Shown in pieces: positions 23,502-35,592 of a stretch of 64,000 nucleotides of DNA; within the stretch, counting starts at the first letter, position 1; each line of letters starts with the position of its first letter. Below the pieces are notes generated by a model. That model did no database searches, was not told the origin of the DNA, and saw only the letters and a program-made list of their open reading frames with translations. Where the stretch lies: the NCBI GenBank assembly GCA_905221615.1, contig CAJNDT010003268.1:432001-496000 (forward strand), written 5' to 3'. Made by a program: the position numbers and the translations under genes. This DNA comes from Symbiodinium sp. CCMP2592. Its lineage: Eukaryota; Sar; Dinophyceae; Suessiales; Symbiodiniaceae.

Positions 23502-26501
23502 CTTACACTCAAACCCAAACAACTCTCACAGCCGCCGGCCTTCGCCAGAGCCGCGCGCCAGCGCCAAAGCTGCCGCCTCCAACAAATTCCCGCGAAAAAT
23601 CATCTGGGTTACTATGGGAGGTAGTATTGTGTTCGAACACGAAAGGCTCTATGAAACGAGCCCATGAGAACAGCGGTGAGAGTTCGTACGTAGTCTTGTA
23701 CAAGCTGGTTTATCGGCTAAGATGAGGGCCTAAGATGGGTTGCTACACAGCGATAGCTAGCCTTTGGGTTTCTATAGGGCCTGGATGATCAGGTGTACTA
23801 TTCCTTAGGACGCCTTATTAGCAGCACACTAGTGTAACCTCCTGGCTACAAACGTTTTTTTGCCGCCCGTTGCTTTTAGACTTAGTGTTTCATGCATGGG
23901 GTTACGGAGTGGTCGCCCCAACAGCTGGTCAGGGTTTCGAGTTTATGCTTGTTTTTGCCTCCGGCGTGTCGGGCTTCCGTTTTGTCCGGGATCTTCTTCC
24001 ATCTGCTGCTGGTAGACAGAAATCCCCTGCACCAAGGCTTCTGGGCTTTTTTTGAAAACCTGTTTCCTCTGCCCGGAGAGCCTCTGTGAGGCAGGCTCAG
24101 GTTTAGGGCTCGGGGCTTCTCAAGGCCTAAAAGTCTGACATCCGGTTCCCTCCTCGCAGCAGCCGCCCTGGCGCAGGACGGCGCAGGGAGCCCGCAGCCA
24201 TGCTCCAGCCGTGTCCAGTCATGCTCAGAAGCTCACGGCCCAAGAAGCGGGAGTCGGCTTTAAAGGGCGCAAGGTTCCAGAGGGCTTTGTTGCTTGCCGC
24301 ATGGCTAGGTTCAGGGTTCAAACCGTCAGGCTAGCTGGACCTTGCACACGATCTGAAGTAAGTAGTCGTCAAATACTGTGAAGGGAAAGTCCATGTTGTC
24401 AACTTGGACACATGCAAGCCTGGAGCATGTTGGCCATGCCGAACGCTTGATAGAGCCGAAGAACTTCTAGGCAGTGACAACAAGTTAAAGCTCCGGTTTC
24501 CGATGCGGCATGCTTGTCTTAAGCAGGAGGCCTCGGCATGGTTCGCTTGCTGTGCTATTGACGTATCCGTGGCCAGGTGTGTGCACGCAATGGACACACT
24601 CGGCCTGATGCTGGCGGCACGGCGATGAGGCAGGAATTCCGACGAAGAACAAAGCAGAGCTGACGTGGCTGCAGGCAAGACTTTACAGGGTGAGTCTCAC
24701 AAGGTGTCTCACTGGCCCGACATTGCAGATCTGGAGGCGTCCAAGCTTCCCCTGCAGGCTGAGGGCAAGGCCTTTTCTTGGAAGCGCAGGGTCGACTCGC
24801 CCACGAAAGCGATGCTCTCCATCTGTCGGGCTGTGTTCTGGCTGTCTCGCTCGCTCTCTCCCTCCCTCCTCGTCGCTCTCCGTCCTCCTACTTATTACCC
24901 CTGCAGGATTGGCATGAAGCAAAATTTGCCAGCTACAGCGGTGTGGCAGCAACAATCACATTGGGCATGATGGTAGCAACACCGCGCGCTTAAAGTCTAC
25001 GAGCCTGATTACCAGTCATCTCTATCGTCGCAGGCTGGTAGGCTACATCCTGCCTGTTTTCCTTCTTGGTCGATGCAACCGGAGCATCCGGTTCTGCTCA
25101 AGGTTTCTGCTGTGGACTTGTGCCACAAGGATAACTGCGGCTTCAGCGCAGGCCGACGAGGAGTGGCGCATGAGACTTGAAAAGTGGAACAGAGCAGCGG
25201 TCCGAGAAGCTCTGCAGAGCTCCAGAAACCTTTCGCACTGCGCTGCTCAGCTGCTCAGCCTGCAGCCCTGTGCTCTGCTTCCCATGTCAGGCCCTGACGT
25301 TTGACGCGCATGCGTCCATCCAAAGGGACGCGTCAAGAGACGGCCAGCGGACAGCCGGCATTCTCAAAGCCAAGTTTGGTTTATGCTGACTCTGTATCAT
25401 GATCCATGACCCATTCACCACCTTGGCAAGCGATTTAAACTACTGTAAAGTCGAAACACCACATCGTGGCTGCATGCGATGATTGATCGCAAGGATCTCA
25501 CTTGATAGCCGTCGGCCGGCTGGTCCTCGCGGACCAAAGTAAAAGGTCTGCTTCACATCTTTTCTATGCAACGGCTCACGAACGGCTTTAGCTTCTTGAA
25601 CTTGTCGATCTACCGTAGCCGGCACCAATATTCGAATGCCCTGGTTCTCGACAGCTTCGCTGCTCCTCACAGACGACCATCATCAAACCATGATATCCAC
25701 GGCATGGCGAGCGCCCGCCGTGCCGTAGAAGAGAGGCCGCAAGTTCTCCTCAACCTTAGCTTCAAGCGTGGTTGCAGGGCCATGCCGGCATGATGAGCCG
25801 GTCTCCACATGCGGCTCAAGGGACCAGCTCCTTGTTGGCCGGGGCGCGCAGGGTCAGCGCGATCTCCTGCAGACTTACAAGGGTCTCAGGAAACGGACAA
25901 GACGACGGATGTGCACTCCTGTAAAAGGCTGGCATAATGAGCGAAGTTCTCGAAGAAGCCAATGCTCCTTGACTGTTCTTGAGTCTTGGGGCCTGCGTAA
26001 AGAAGGTGCCAACTCCCAGAGTGCCTGGCGCCTCCTCTCTAGACTCTAGACGCTTAGGTGCTGGCAGATTCTGCGAGCAAGGAGTTGGACAGAAAAGCTA
26101 CAGAAAAACTTCATCCCAGGGCACAACTCAGCTCCAATGTTCAGCACATGGATGGTCACCGTGCGGCCACGGCGGGTGCCAAAGTAAGGGTTCTCGGCGG
26201 TGACAGCCTCGGACTCAACAGTAGAAACTTTCAGATCAGTTAACCCTTTTACACCTGGACTACGCATATGATCAGTTAACCCTGGGCCCCAAACCCTAGC
26301 CAAACCCTAGAAGCTAGGGCCTTTGAGATACCTTCTTTCGTCGAACCCACATAAAGCCAGCCTGGAAGGAGCCGAAGGCAAACACTTTCAAATAGGTGCT
26401 TCCTGGCCGTTCGAGGGGATCAACAAGTGGCGGCAGAGCAAGTGGCGGATTTGTTTTTCTAGCGCGTCCCGTGCGAAGCCTCTCGTGAAGACAGGCTTCT
26501 A
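23502..26501. other. Gene-poor stretch
   Basis: No gene recognised. Degenerate telomere-like words (aaaccctag repeated) occur at 26289-26310. A plus-strand open stretch at 24665-24970 has reasonable composition but no identifiable domain. Confidence 0.4.
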
Positions 26502-26572
26502 TATCTACCCATCTATCTATCCATCCATCTGTGTCAGTATGTCAGTCAGCCAGTCATCAGCCAGCCATCCAG
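26502..26572. repeat. Degenerate tetranucleotide microsatellite
   Basis: Blocks of ATCT, CATC, CAGT and CAGC follow one another, drifting from one tetranucleotide to the next. Confidence 0.8.
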
Positions 26573-27010
26573 CGCAGGTCGCACCGCCAGTATCACATCC
26601 AAACAGTACACACCCATTGATTTGAGAGGCTCGATCGGTGTCCTGGTGCCAGCTGCAATGTCTGGAAAGCCCCAAAAGCTGCTTCCACCGCAGCGGCAGC
26701 GGGGAATTCCTGGGCAAAGAGCTTACTTGCTGCGTGGTCGCTGTAGGCTTTCAAGGCTTCGGGCCTGAAAGCGGTCTGGGTCTGGTCACTTCCTTCGACC
26801 CACCCGAGAGTGTAACCCCTTAGCCCTAGTTTCCCCTCACCACAAACAACAAACCGCCCGCACTAAAATTGCTTGCGCCAAGGGACGAAAACGGGGAAAA
26901 GCTGTCGCGGCACCTGGCGAGTTGTCGATTGAGCCGTCCGGCAGGGGGGGTTCAAGCAGGGCATATCTCAGCAACTTCTGCTTGAACAGCCCTTGGCCTT
27001 ATAGCTATCG

Positions 27011-27646
27011 TCAGCCGCCATACCCTGAAAAAGCAATGTAGGATGAATTTCGCTGAAGCACGCCAGGCTTCAGCGGCGTAGTGGCATTGGGGAAAAGCTG
27101 TGCTACGTAGGCGGGGTCGTTTGTCGAGAAGCTGTTCAGCACCTCAGCTTGAAAACTGGGGAACACTCTGAGACCATTCTTCACGAGCCCGCAGGCAAAG
27201 CTCAAAACACGTAGCCGACGAGCACCAGGACGTGACACAGTCCAACCGATTCACAAGTCAAGATGCGGTCACGACTTCGCTGGCACCGGCAGCCACCGCC
27301 TGTGCGATCCCAGTTCCGTCGGAGTAGCCACCATCCTTCCGTGCTGCGTGCCGCTCTCGGGCTCGGGACTGATCCAGCAAGGCTTGCTTTGCTGCCCAAG
27401 TGTCCAGCAGAGCGTGCACTGCGCTTTGCGCAAAAGTGCTCAGAGTGGTGGGACTGACGTTGGCGCGCAGACTCGCCTGGGCTGAATGGGATGTCGAGAG
27501 ATGATCGAATGCGAAGCCTATAGCCGCCTACCCCGATGGTCAGGAACGGCCCAAAAGACCGGTTCCCCAAAAAGCCCAGCAGCGAGAAGTTGCTCAGCGT
27601 CACTGAAGAAGTCCGGCCCCTGGTGGCTCGGGAATTTGAAGTACAT
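27011..27646 (-). CDS. Possible exons of an unidentified gene
   Basis: Two minus-strand stretches have coding-like composition. The first begins with ATG at 27646 (MYFKFPSHQGPDFFSD...) and stays open for 40 codons to a GT donor-like site near 27526. The second (about 27200-27011) ends with ...SSYIAFSGYGG and a stop. Frames between them are broken, as expected for introns. No family is recognised, and the link between the two pieces is inferred from proximity and strand only. Confidence 0.25.
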
Positions 27647-27699
27647 GAAGATAGGATGGCTTCAGTTCAACATCGGCCACAAGCAAAGCTCAAGCCGCC

Positions 27700-30600
27700 T
27701 GGTCGCCGAGCCCGATCCACACGCCCACCTCAAAGGTAGGGAGTACGAGCCTGCTCTTTTGTCCGCTAGCTCAGGCTACAGTAGCTGACCGAATCTTCCA
27801 TCATCATCACACAAGACCGACAGCAATCACCGAAAGCTCTTGGACTTCACAGCCCACCTCCGCCTTGAGCAGGCTGGACATCTGCACAGGGAACAGCCGG
27901 CATCTTTCAGCGACTCCGGCTTCTGCCATCTAACTCCAGCAACCCCAGCGCAAGCACCCACAAGTTGAATCCCTCTGTCGCCTCGGCGGCCACCACTCCG
28001 TCGATCAACTCAGAACCGAAGACAGCAGATGAGGCAGCGGCAGCCCTGCAAACCACATATGCCAACGTATGCGTGTCGCAGCCATAATGTCATGCATGCC
28101 AAGAGCAAACGCAGGGCCAGATCGACATGCTTGCGGACATTAACATGATTTTTTCATGCAACAGGGAAGAAGAACCCGTGCAAGCTTGCCCTACAACAGC
28201 AAAGAAAAGCTTCCGCGCTGGCGACCCACGGCCGTACTGAATCTCATCGTCTTCAAGACTTTGTCTGCCACAACACATGCCATCACATGCCTGGCAATCG
28301 GCAGGCGGCCACTGTTCTTCAGCAGGCTGCCGTTGGTGGCGTCCTCCGACATGCGGAAAGGAAATCACGGTTGCCTGACAGTAATCGTTTCGGGAGGAGC
28401 TCTAGTTCCTCTCTGTGTCTTCCCTGTCGCTCCAAACCCTCTGTGATCCCGCCCCGGCCAGGCACTCCCTTCTCTTTCCTCGTCCTCCGCCAAGGACAAG
28501 TATACGACTTGGACATGGCGTACTACAATCTTGCAGTGCCAAGCTCCGACGTGTCTGCCATGTATAGCTGCAGTACCTTGTCCCCCCTTTGTCTGTACAG
28601 CGCTCTCTTGTTCCTGCACTCCTTGCGGTTCCATGGAGATTGATCGTGCTTCTCAGTATAACACTTAAAAGAACGGTGGACTTCGCAAGTAGGCTACAAG
28701 CTTGCTGGGGTTCTGAACTACCTACCGTACATAGGAAGTTATGCCCTGAAACTTGACAGCCGACCAAGACAACAGTCGCTCTCACGCTCTCCCGCTCGCT
28801 CTTTCTTCAGCTAAGAGAAGCAAGGCACCCTAGCCCCGCTGTGCCATGACGCGCACTTCCGAGTTCTGAAGGGCATGTAAGGTGGAGAATGGTGGAGACA
28901 CGGTGCTTAGGACTACCTACCTGTTTGCCCCGGCTGACCCACTTCACACAAGCAAAAGGCCAACACAGCAAGCGCACTCCAGGAATACCTCCTCTCACCT
29001 CCTGGCCCACCCGCGGTCCAGTCGAACCGGCGGAGCTGAAATGGCGGTGTGGTCAAGCAGGCCAGACAACTGGTACTGGAACCTCAGAAAGTGCGCTTGT
29101 GGTGCAAGCCGGGAAGTGAGCGTATGCCAGGCCCCAGGCTGCCTGACCAGACAGCTTGTACACACGAGCTCTTCTGCAAGCCGAGAAGCTGGAGCACAGC
29201 CTGGCACAAGAAGAAACTCTCAGCAAAGGCACCCCCCCGGATCTTGCGGAGGGCACCAGGCTCGGGTTGGGGAGAGGAGGATCGCCGCGGAAGCTCGGGA
29301 GTTGGGGCCCAGGCATCTGGAAGCGCCATGTAGGGCAGCGGCGCGCTGCTCTGGACACCTAGCAGGGCGGAGGTGGCAGGATGGAATCTTCTTGGTTTCA
29401 CAAGACCGCAGATTTCTCGGATGTCAGCACACAACACCTATTCGCTTCATGGACTTCGACACAGTATGCAGCAACTAACATGGCCCAGCTGCCTGCACCC
29501 AGCGTCACAGAGAACCAGGCGGGCAGCATGGAGATTGGAGCCTGGACCTTTGCAATTTTCTGCTGCAGAAAACAGATTCTGCGACACTTCAATGTCGAAA
29601 AGGTGCCAGGGAAGAAAGACTTGCATGAAGTAAAAGATCGTGCATATGCCACAGCAAAACCAGAACTTCGAGGTGACCACCAGGGCCTGTTAAAATCACG
29701 TCTTCAGTTCTCTTCACAAAAAAACCGAAATCAACACCCCGAATCCAGAAGAAGTCAGTCAGTCAGGTGGCATCGTAGCTCACGCGCGAAAAAAGCCTTC
29801 CTCAGGATGGAAGCATGCACAGCAAAGGGCGCTCAGCCGACTGTCGCTTCGGACGGTGGTGCCTTCCACTGCTGACCGGAACTTCGACCGCTCAGTCGCG
29901 AGGGAGAGAAACCAGGATGTTCGGGGACATGAGCATCTCATGGGCAGCATGTCCAAAAAGCCCAACCCCATCTGCTCCAAGAAGTGAAATCTGAACCCAG
30001 AACCCAGAAGACCAGAAGCCTGTCAGAGTCACATCGCCGCAAAGCCTGGCCTTGTGCTACGGACCCACGCTGTCCAGATGCTGGCAGCCTGGGCTGGGGA
30101 AGCAGAACGGGGTGGCCTCAAGTCCTAGAATCCAAAAGCCAAAGCTAGCCCAGCAGCAGCAGCGAGTGATCCACCAGCCAAATCTGAGCGAAAGCATTTC
30201 TTCTTGGCTCTTCCCTACGTCCTACGTGTCGGACGCTGGCCTCAAGGGCTGCTCTCAGACGGAGCGAGCATGCAAGGTATGTGAGCGGTTGATGCTTCGG
30301 GCTTTGACTTTGGGCCTCCGCTTTGGGTCTCCGCCCGAACTTCAAGAGCCCCCAACTCCCAACTCCCCTTTTCGCGCCTTCCCGGCGGCCCCTTTGCAGG
30401 CCAAAGGTGAGCCAAGCCTCTGTGAGAGGAACGAGCTGTTGATGAATCGCAACGTCCAAAAGGGTATCTGCCTCCCTGAACCCTGTGCCCGAAACCTCAC
30501 ATGGTCGTTGCAGCCATCATGAGAACTACTCCACACCTTGCGAGCATCCCACTATGCGACTGGGACTCTAAGGAAATATCCGTGCATGCCGAGGCACGGA

Positions 30601-31229
30601 AGTTCCTGCGAGATCCCTGCTGTCGAGTTCCTGGTGCAATTTCGCGCGACTGCCGTGACCGAGACATTCCCAAGAGTGAAACAGGTTGGAAGGCTACCAA
30701 AACTGGGCAACAAGAATGAGCACAGCATTTTGTCATGCGGTTTCCGCTTTCTGTGCTGAGCAAGAGGTTCTTGACGGATTGTGGGATCTTTTGGCTTGTT
30801 TCAGCTTTCAAAGCTTTCCGAGTTTTCAAACTCAAAAAACTCCTTGTGTATAGTACAGGATTGTGCGTATAACTCAGCATCTGGGCAAGGGAGCCTCGGG
30901 TTAGCGAGAAAGGGTGGAAAATACAAGGGGATCGATCTTACTCCGGCAATATCACGGGCCACCTTGAGCTTCGAAGCTGCTGCAATGAGCCACTTCCCGC
31001 TACTGTTCCGAAAATGAAATGAACGATCCGTGGAGAAACGAGACAGGCGCTCGAGCTACCCCGCCCATCTTCCCCCTTTGAACACACGAAACTCTTGCAG
31101 CTCAGTATCAAAAGCACGTCCACGAAGTGGTTCCAAGTTAGGCCAGTCGCCAGGAAGAACTGTGCGAGAAATATCCTAAATCAAACAAACGCCCACATCA
31201 GCCAGGAAAAGAATACACAACAAAACCCG
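27700..31229. other. Gene-poor stretch
   Basis: No confident gene. A 164-codon plus-strand frame (29381-29875) has no recognisable motif and ordinary intergenic composition. A minus-strand stretch about 30985-30800 reads open without an ATG and might be an exon. Confidence 0.35.
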
Positions 31230-31424
31230 TCAAGGGGCTTGGGTTGACCTGGATGGCAGACTCGAAAGGCCACTGATCCACGTCACAAGGGAACGTTGCG
31301 GGACTAGACTCGTGTCTTCATCGCCCGTGCCAAACATCAGCTTGACCAGCAGTCTCACCAGCGTCTGGAAACCGTCAAACCTGCTTGGGGTGGGGGCCGG
31401 CTCTTGCGACTCAGAACCAATCAT
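31230..31424 (-). CDS. Possible exon, unidentified
   Basis: About 60 minus-strand codons have protein-like composition (for example LVRLLVKLMFGTGDEDTSL). No family match or flanking exon could be assigned. It may be chance. Confidence 0.15.
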   Translation of the reverse strand: MIGSESQEPAPTPSRFDGFQTLVRLLVKLMFGTGDEDTSLVPQRSLVTWISGLSSLPSRSTQAP

Positions 31425-31722
31425 CTACAAACCTCACAGTACACCAAAGCTTCCAAACCCCAAACCGTACGCAAATCCTAAGTGCAAGACTTCATCTGGC
31501 AGGACTCGCGGGTCTCAGGTCACCGGGCACCTCTTTTCATCCACTGCTGTAGCTGTGAGCCACGGCCGAATCCAAGACTCCTTCACGGCCGCTTTGATTT
31601 GGGTGGTGTGGTATTGTGTCAGTGTTCCTGTTCCGCGTTGTCTCGACTGCTTCAAAGCTACTGTTAGGGGATGTCTCAACCATTGCCATCCTCGCAACAA
31701 CGATGACCATGACCGCGAGCAC

Positions 31723-31832
31723 AATCATCATCATCATCACCACCATCATCATCATCATCACGTCGCCCTCGTCATCAACATCATCATCAACATCATCATC
31801 ATCACGTCGTCCTCGTCATCATCACCATCAAA
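31723..31832. repeat. (ATC)n trinucleotide microsatellite
   Basis: Runs of atc/cat triplets are interrupted by cgtcg and caac. Any open frame crossing it, such as a poly-His or poly-Met run, is a by-product of the triplet period. Confidence 0.9.
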
Positions 31833-32388
31833 ACTCTCCATCCCCGTCAGTAGATGCATCATGGCGTACGATGGTCATAGACATCGCTATGATCCTCCCC
31901 ACCATCAGATCCTAATTATACTGTCTTCTAGTGACCACACATGACCACACTACATGTGGCTTTTTGCAATTGTCCCCACGACCACCTGCTCTTCTGTGTA
32001 AGTTCATCGCTGGATTTGTTTAACCGTGCCGGCGAAGCTGTAGACTCTCGCAGCTCAGACTGCAGCATTTCCGTCGGGATGTCTTAATAAGGGCCCCTGC
32101 TTACGCATGCACGTGCCTTGCATTCTCTCCGCGGTGATCTACATTGATGCGAATCGGTCCGTCACTTGCGCCTGCGAAACATTCAACGCGGCGAGGGTTC
32201 GCGGGAGTCTTCAGCGAGAACTAAATGCCCCAATATGTTAGATCGCAAACTGCCTCTCCTAGTCACCCACCTCCTTTTGTAGAATCATCCCCGGGGCCCT
32301 CCTGGAACTTCGAAGCTGCCGAGGACGGGTCGGCCGCCATGCCTCGGATAGACAATCTTCTCGTAGAGTGTATCTTCTAAATACATGT

Positions 32389-32620
32389 GCATATATATAT
32401 ATATACATATGTATTTATTTATTTATGTTATGTAACCCTCTGATCTTGGGAAAAGCATGTATATACAAGGTGCAGCACCGATCTACCGACCTATCTACCT
32501 ATCTATCTACTCTAACCTAATGTATCCTGCTCTAACCTGATCAGATAGAACCTAACCTTCTGTAATCTATGTACCTGTCTACCAATCTAAAAACCTATGC
32601 TTCTATCTATCTGTCTGCTT
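32389..32620. repeat. AT-dinucleotide and CTAT/CTAC tetranucleotide cluster
   Basis: A run of about 15 bases of alternating AT near 32391 is followed by TATT repeats and then by degenerate CTAT, CTAC and CTAAC words up to about 32615. Confidence 0.8.
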
Positions 32621-34469
32621 TAGACGCCTTCAATCACTCGAAGGAGCGAACTCTAAGACCACACCAATAAACCAGGAAACCGCGCAGCAGCTGCAGGAAG
32701 GACTCGGAGAAGAGCAGCTCTGAGCTAAACCTGGGAAGAAACGAGGTTACAGTTTTCCAAAGCCGATCTGTGGCGCCTCTGCAGATGCAATGCTACCGAT
32801 GGCTCCAAAGGGAAAAGATCGATCTGCAGAAAATTCCTGATCTTTCCCTCGGCCATTCGGAGTGACACATGTTTCCCCTTCCTTTTCAGGTGGAGGCACC
32901 AGGAAGAGCCGCTGACGCTCGAGAGCAGCTGGAAGGATGCCAGGCAGCTCTCCACGGCCTGTCGAGGCTCGAGCTTTGGGTGAAGAGCCATCTAGCCATC
33001 TAGCAATAGCTGAACTGGATCAGGAACACTTCTGAACTTCGATGGGCTCATTTCCCTGCCTGATCTGCCTCGCCATCTGCGAGGCCCACAAAGAGCCCTG
33101 CTTCCACAGCCACAGCGCGGGCGCCGCCGCCCTCCGAGAAAAATGTGAGGGTCTTCTTGGCCGATGTCGAACGATGAACTTTTTTCACAAGAGACCCTTT
33201 CGCCGATGCCGCAGTGACTCCCGTCATCAAGCCTCCTTTCAAGGCGTCGACTCGCACGCTCCCTGCGACAAGATAGAGAGGGCATCAGACACCAGAGAAA
33301 CCCAGCCTCACACCGTGCACCAACCTCCCTCAGTTCCCTCCGTCCCTGCTTCGCTCCGCCTGCAAAGCCAACGCTTTGAAGGCAGCCGCAGCCGGCAACA
33401 GCGCTGCAAGCAGGCGAAGCATGATGAAAGAGAGGACAACAGTAGCCCCTCGGTATAAGCCACTGGTTTGGAATGGTTTAAGTTTAAGTTAATTTAAAGT
33501 GGGCTCCTAGCTAGCATCCTTCATTTAAGGGCCGTCCTTCCCGCGAGGGTCCAGCCTCGCTTCGAGAGGGCGGTTGCCTTGGGACGCTCCTCCGTTTACT
33601 TTCTTGGGCTTTAGGGATGTCTTCTTGGGCTTGGGCTTCCACATGGCTTCTTTCCATGCATGGGACTCAAATCTCAAGCCACTTCTGGCAGCTGCAAGCG
33701 CGAGCTGAGCTTTCATGCAAGCACCGACAGGACGTTCACAACAGAGGGTGAGCCCAAATACTAGAATCCTCTAAATGGTACTGTATTGCAGTGCTGATTT
33801 TAGGAAACTTCCCTTTGCGCCACAGACGGGAACACATGCAACTGCACTGTTTTGGTACACTTCTCGATTTGTGCTGCACTTATGGTCTCGCTGCGCGCTG
33901 GTGGACTCGATTGTGCGCCAGGCTTTCACCGAACAGCCTCACGGCAACTCGCCCGCTGCCCAGCGTCCATGACAGATTCCAACCATCCAGGGCTGTACTG
34001 CGTGGGAATCACAAAAGACTGCACTGACCCTTTAAAGCTCAATGTGAACTGCTCCGCCCCGGTACGTGTCTCACCCCGTGCGACTTAGTGACAAGCCCAA
34101 CCCGGTCGAGATCTGTCCCGTCCGTGGGCCGGGAAATTTCAGTAGTCCTGAAGCATTAGCCTCGGGCCATGCTAGGACAACGGGAATCGACGCAAAAACT
34201 AATTTGGAAGTTTCTGAAAATACAGTACATAGGTGACTCCAAAACGACACCTGAATAGTAGCTTGACGGAGTTTGTGCACGGACCACCAAGAAAGACCTC
34301 CAATTTTCAGAAACCGACTTCTGTAGCAAACCAGGAGGGATGCAAGCATGGGCTCGCGTCCTCACGCGACTCCCCACGAAGCAAGAACCCTCCCAAAAGG
34401 AGCTGCATGCGAGGTCAGTTCAGCGACGGCAGCGTCCTCGCTTGGGATACTCCCTTGAGCCCTTGGCCC
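32621..34469. other. Gene-poor stretch
   Basis: No recognised gene. Minus-strand frames at 33257-33048 and 32991-32725 have somewhat protein-like composition, but no motif and no resolvable splice sites. Confidence 0.35.
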
Positions 34470-35592
34470 GAATCAGGGCTTCAAGTATAGGATGTTTTTG
34501 GCTATCAACAACCGTTGTCCCCACTCTGAGTTTCAAGTTTCATGTGTGGCTCTCAACAAACCCTTGGCCCGAAACAGGGCTTCAGGTTTAGGATGTTTCG
34601 GCTCTCAACAACCACTGGCCCCAATCCGAGTTTCAAGTTTCATATGTGGCTCCCAACAAACCCTTGGCCCCAATCTGAGTTTCAAGTTTCGTATGTGGCT
34701 CTCAACAAACTCTTGGCCCGAAAGAGGGCTTCAAGTTTAGGATGTTTTGGCTATCAACAGCCACTGGCCCCAAATCCGAGTTTCAAGTTTCATGTGTGGC
34801 TCCCAACAAACCCTTGGCCCCAATCTGAGTTTCAAGTTTCGTATGTGGCTCTCAACAAACTCTTGGCCCGAAAGAGGGCTTCAAGTTTAGGATGTTTTGG
34901 CTATCAACAGCCACTGGCCCCAAATCCGAGTTTCAAGTTTCATGTGTGGCTCCCAACAAACCCTTGGCCCCAATCTGAGTTTCAAGTTTCGTATGTGGCT
35001 CTCAACAAACTCTTGGCCCGAAAGAGGGCTTCAAGTTTAGGATGTCTTGGCTATCAACAGCCACTGGCCCCAATCCGAGTTTCAAGTTTCATATGTGGCT
35101 CTCAACAAACCCTTGGCCCCAATCTGAGTTTCAAGTTTCATATGTGGCTCTCAACAAACCCCTGGCCCGAAAGAGGGCTTCAAGTTTAGGATGTTTTTGG
35201 CTATGAACAACCAGTGTCCCCAATCTGAGTTTCAAGTTATGTTGCTCTCAACAAACCCTTGGCCCGAATCAGGGCTTCAAGTTTAGGACGTTTTGGCTAT
35301 GAACAACCAGTGTCCCCAATCTGAGTTTCAAGTTTCATATGTGGCTCTCAACAAACTCTTGGCCCGAATCAGGGCTTCAAGTATAGGATGTTTTTGGCTA
35401 TCAACAACCGTTGTCCCCACTCTGAGTTTCAAGTTTCATATGTGGCTCTCAACAAACTCTTGGCCCGAAACAGGGCTTCAAGTTTAGGATGTTTTAGGCT
35501 CTCAACAACAATTGGCCCGAATCTGAGTTTCAAGTTTCATAATATGTGGCTCTCAACAAACACTTGGCCTGAAGCAGGGCTTCAAGTTTTGC
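34470..35592 (+). repeat. Satellite of ~50-bp subunits arranged as 150-bp triplets
   Basis: The word tcaag(t/g)(t/a)t recurs about 23 times between 34481 and 35582 at spacings of 45-52 bp. In the centre, three subunit types alternate (spacings 52, 49, 49), giving an exact 150-bp higher-order unit (tcaagtttag at 34731, 34881 and 35031). Shared words are tggct(a/c)tcaaca and ttggccc. Because 150 is a multiple of three, a 215-codon frame (34542-35189) with a 50-residue period stays open; I regard that frame as a by-product. The outer units are less regular. Confidence 0.9.

Noticed and set aside
24310-24332. ggttcagggttcaaacc as a tRNA T-arm
   Set aside because: No matching acceptor, D-arm or anticodon arm can be drawn around it. 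I found no convincing tRNA or rRNA gene in the window.
29381-29875. 164-codon plus-strand frame
   Set aside because: No motif, no flanking exon, no acceptor-like leader and opposite to the prevailing gene strand. Length alone is not convincing in DNA of this composition.
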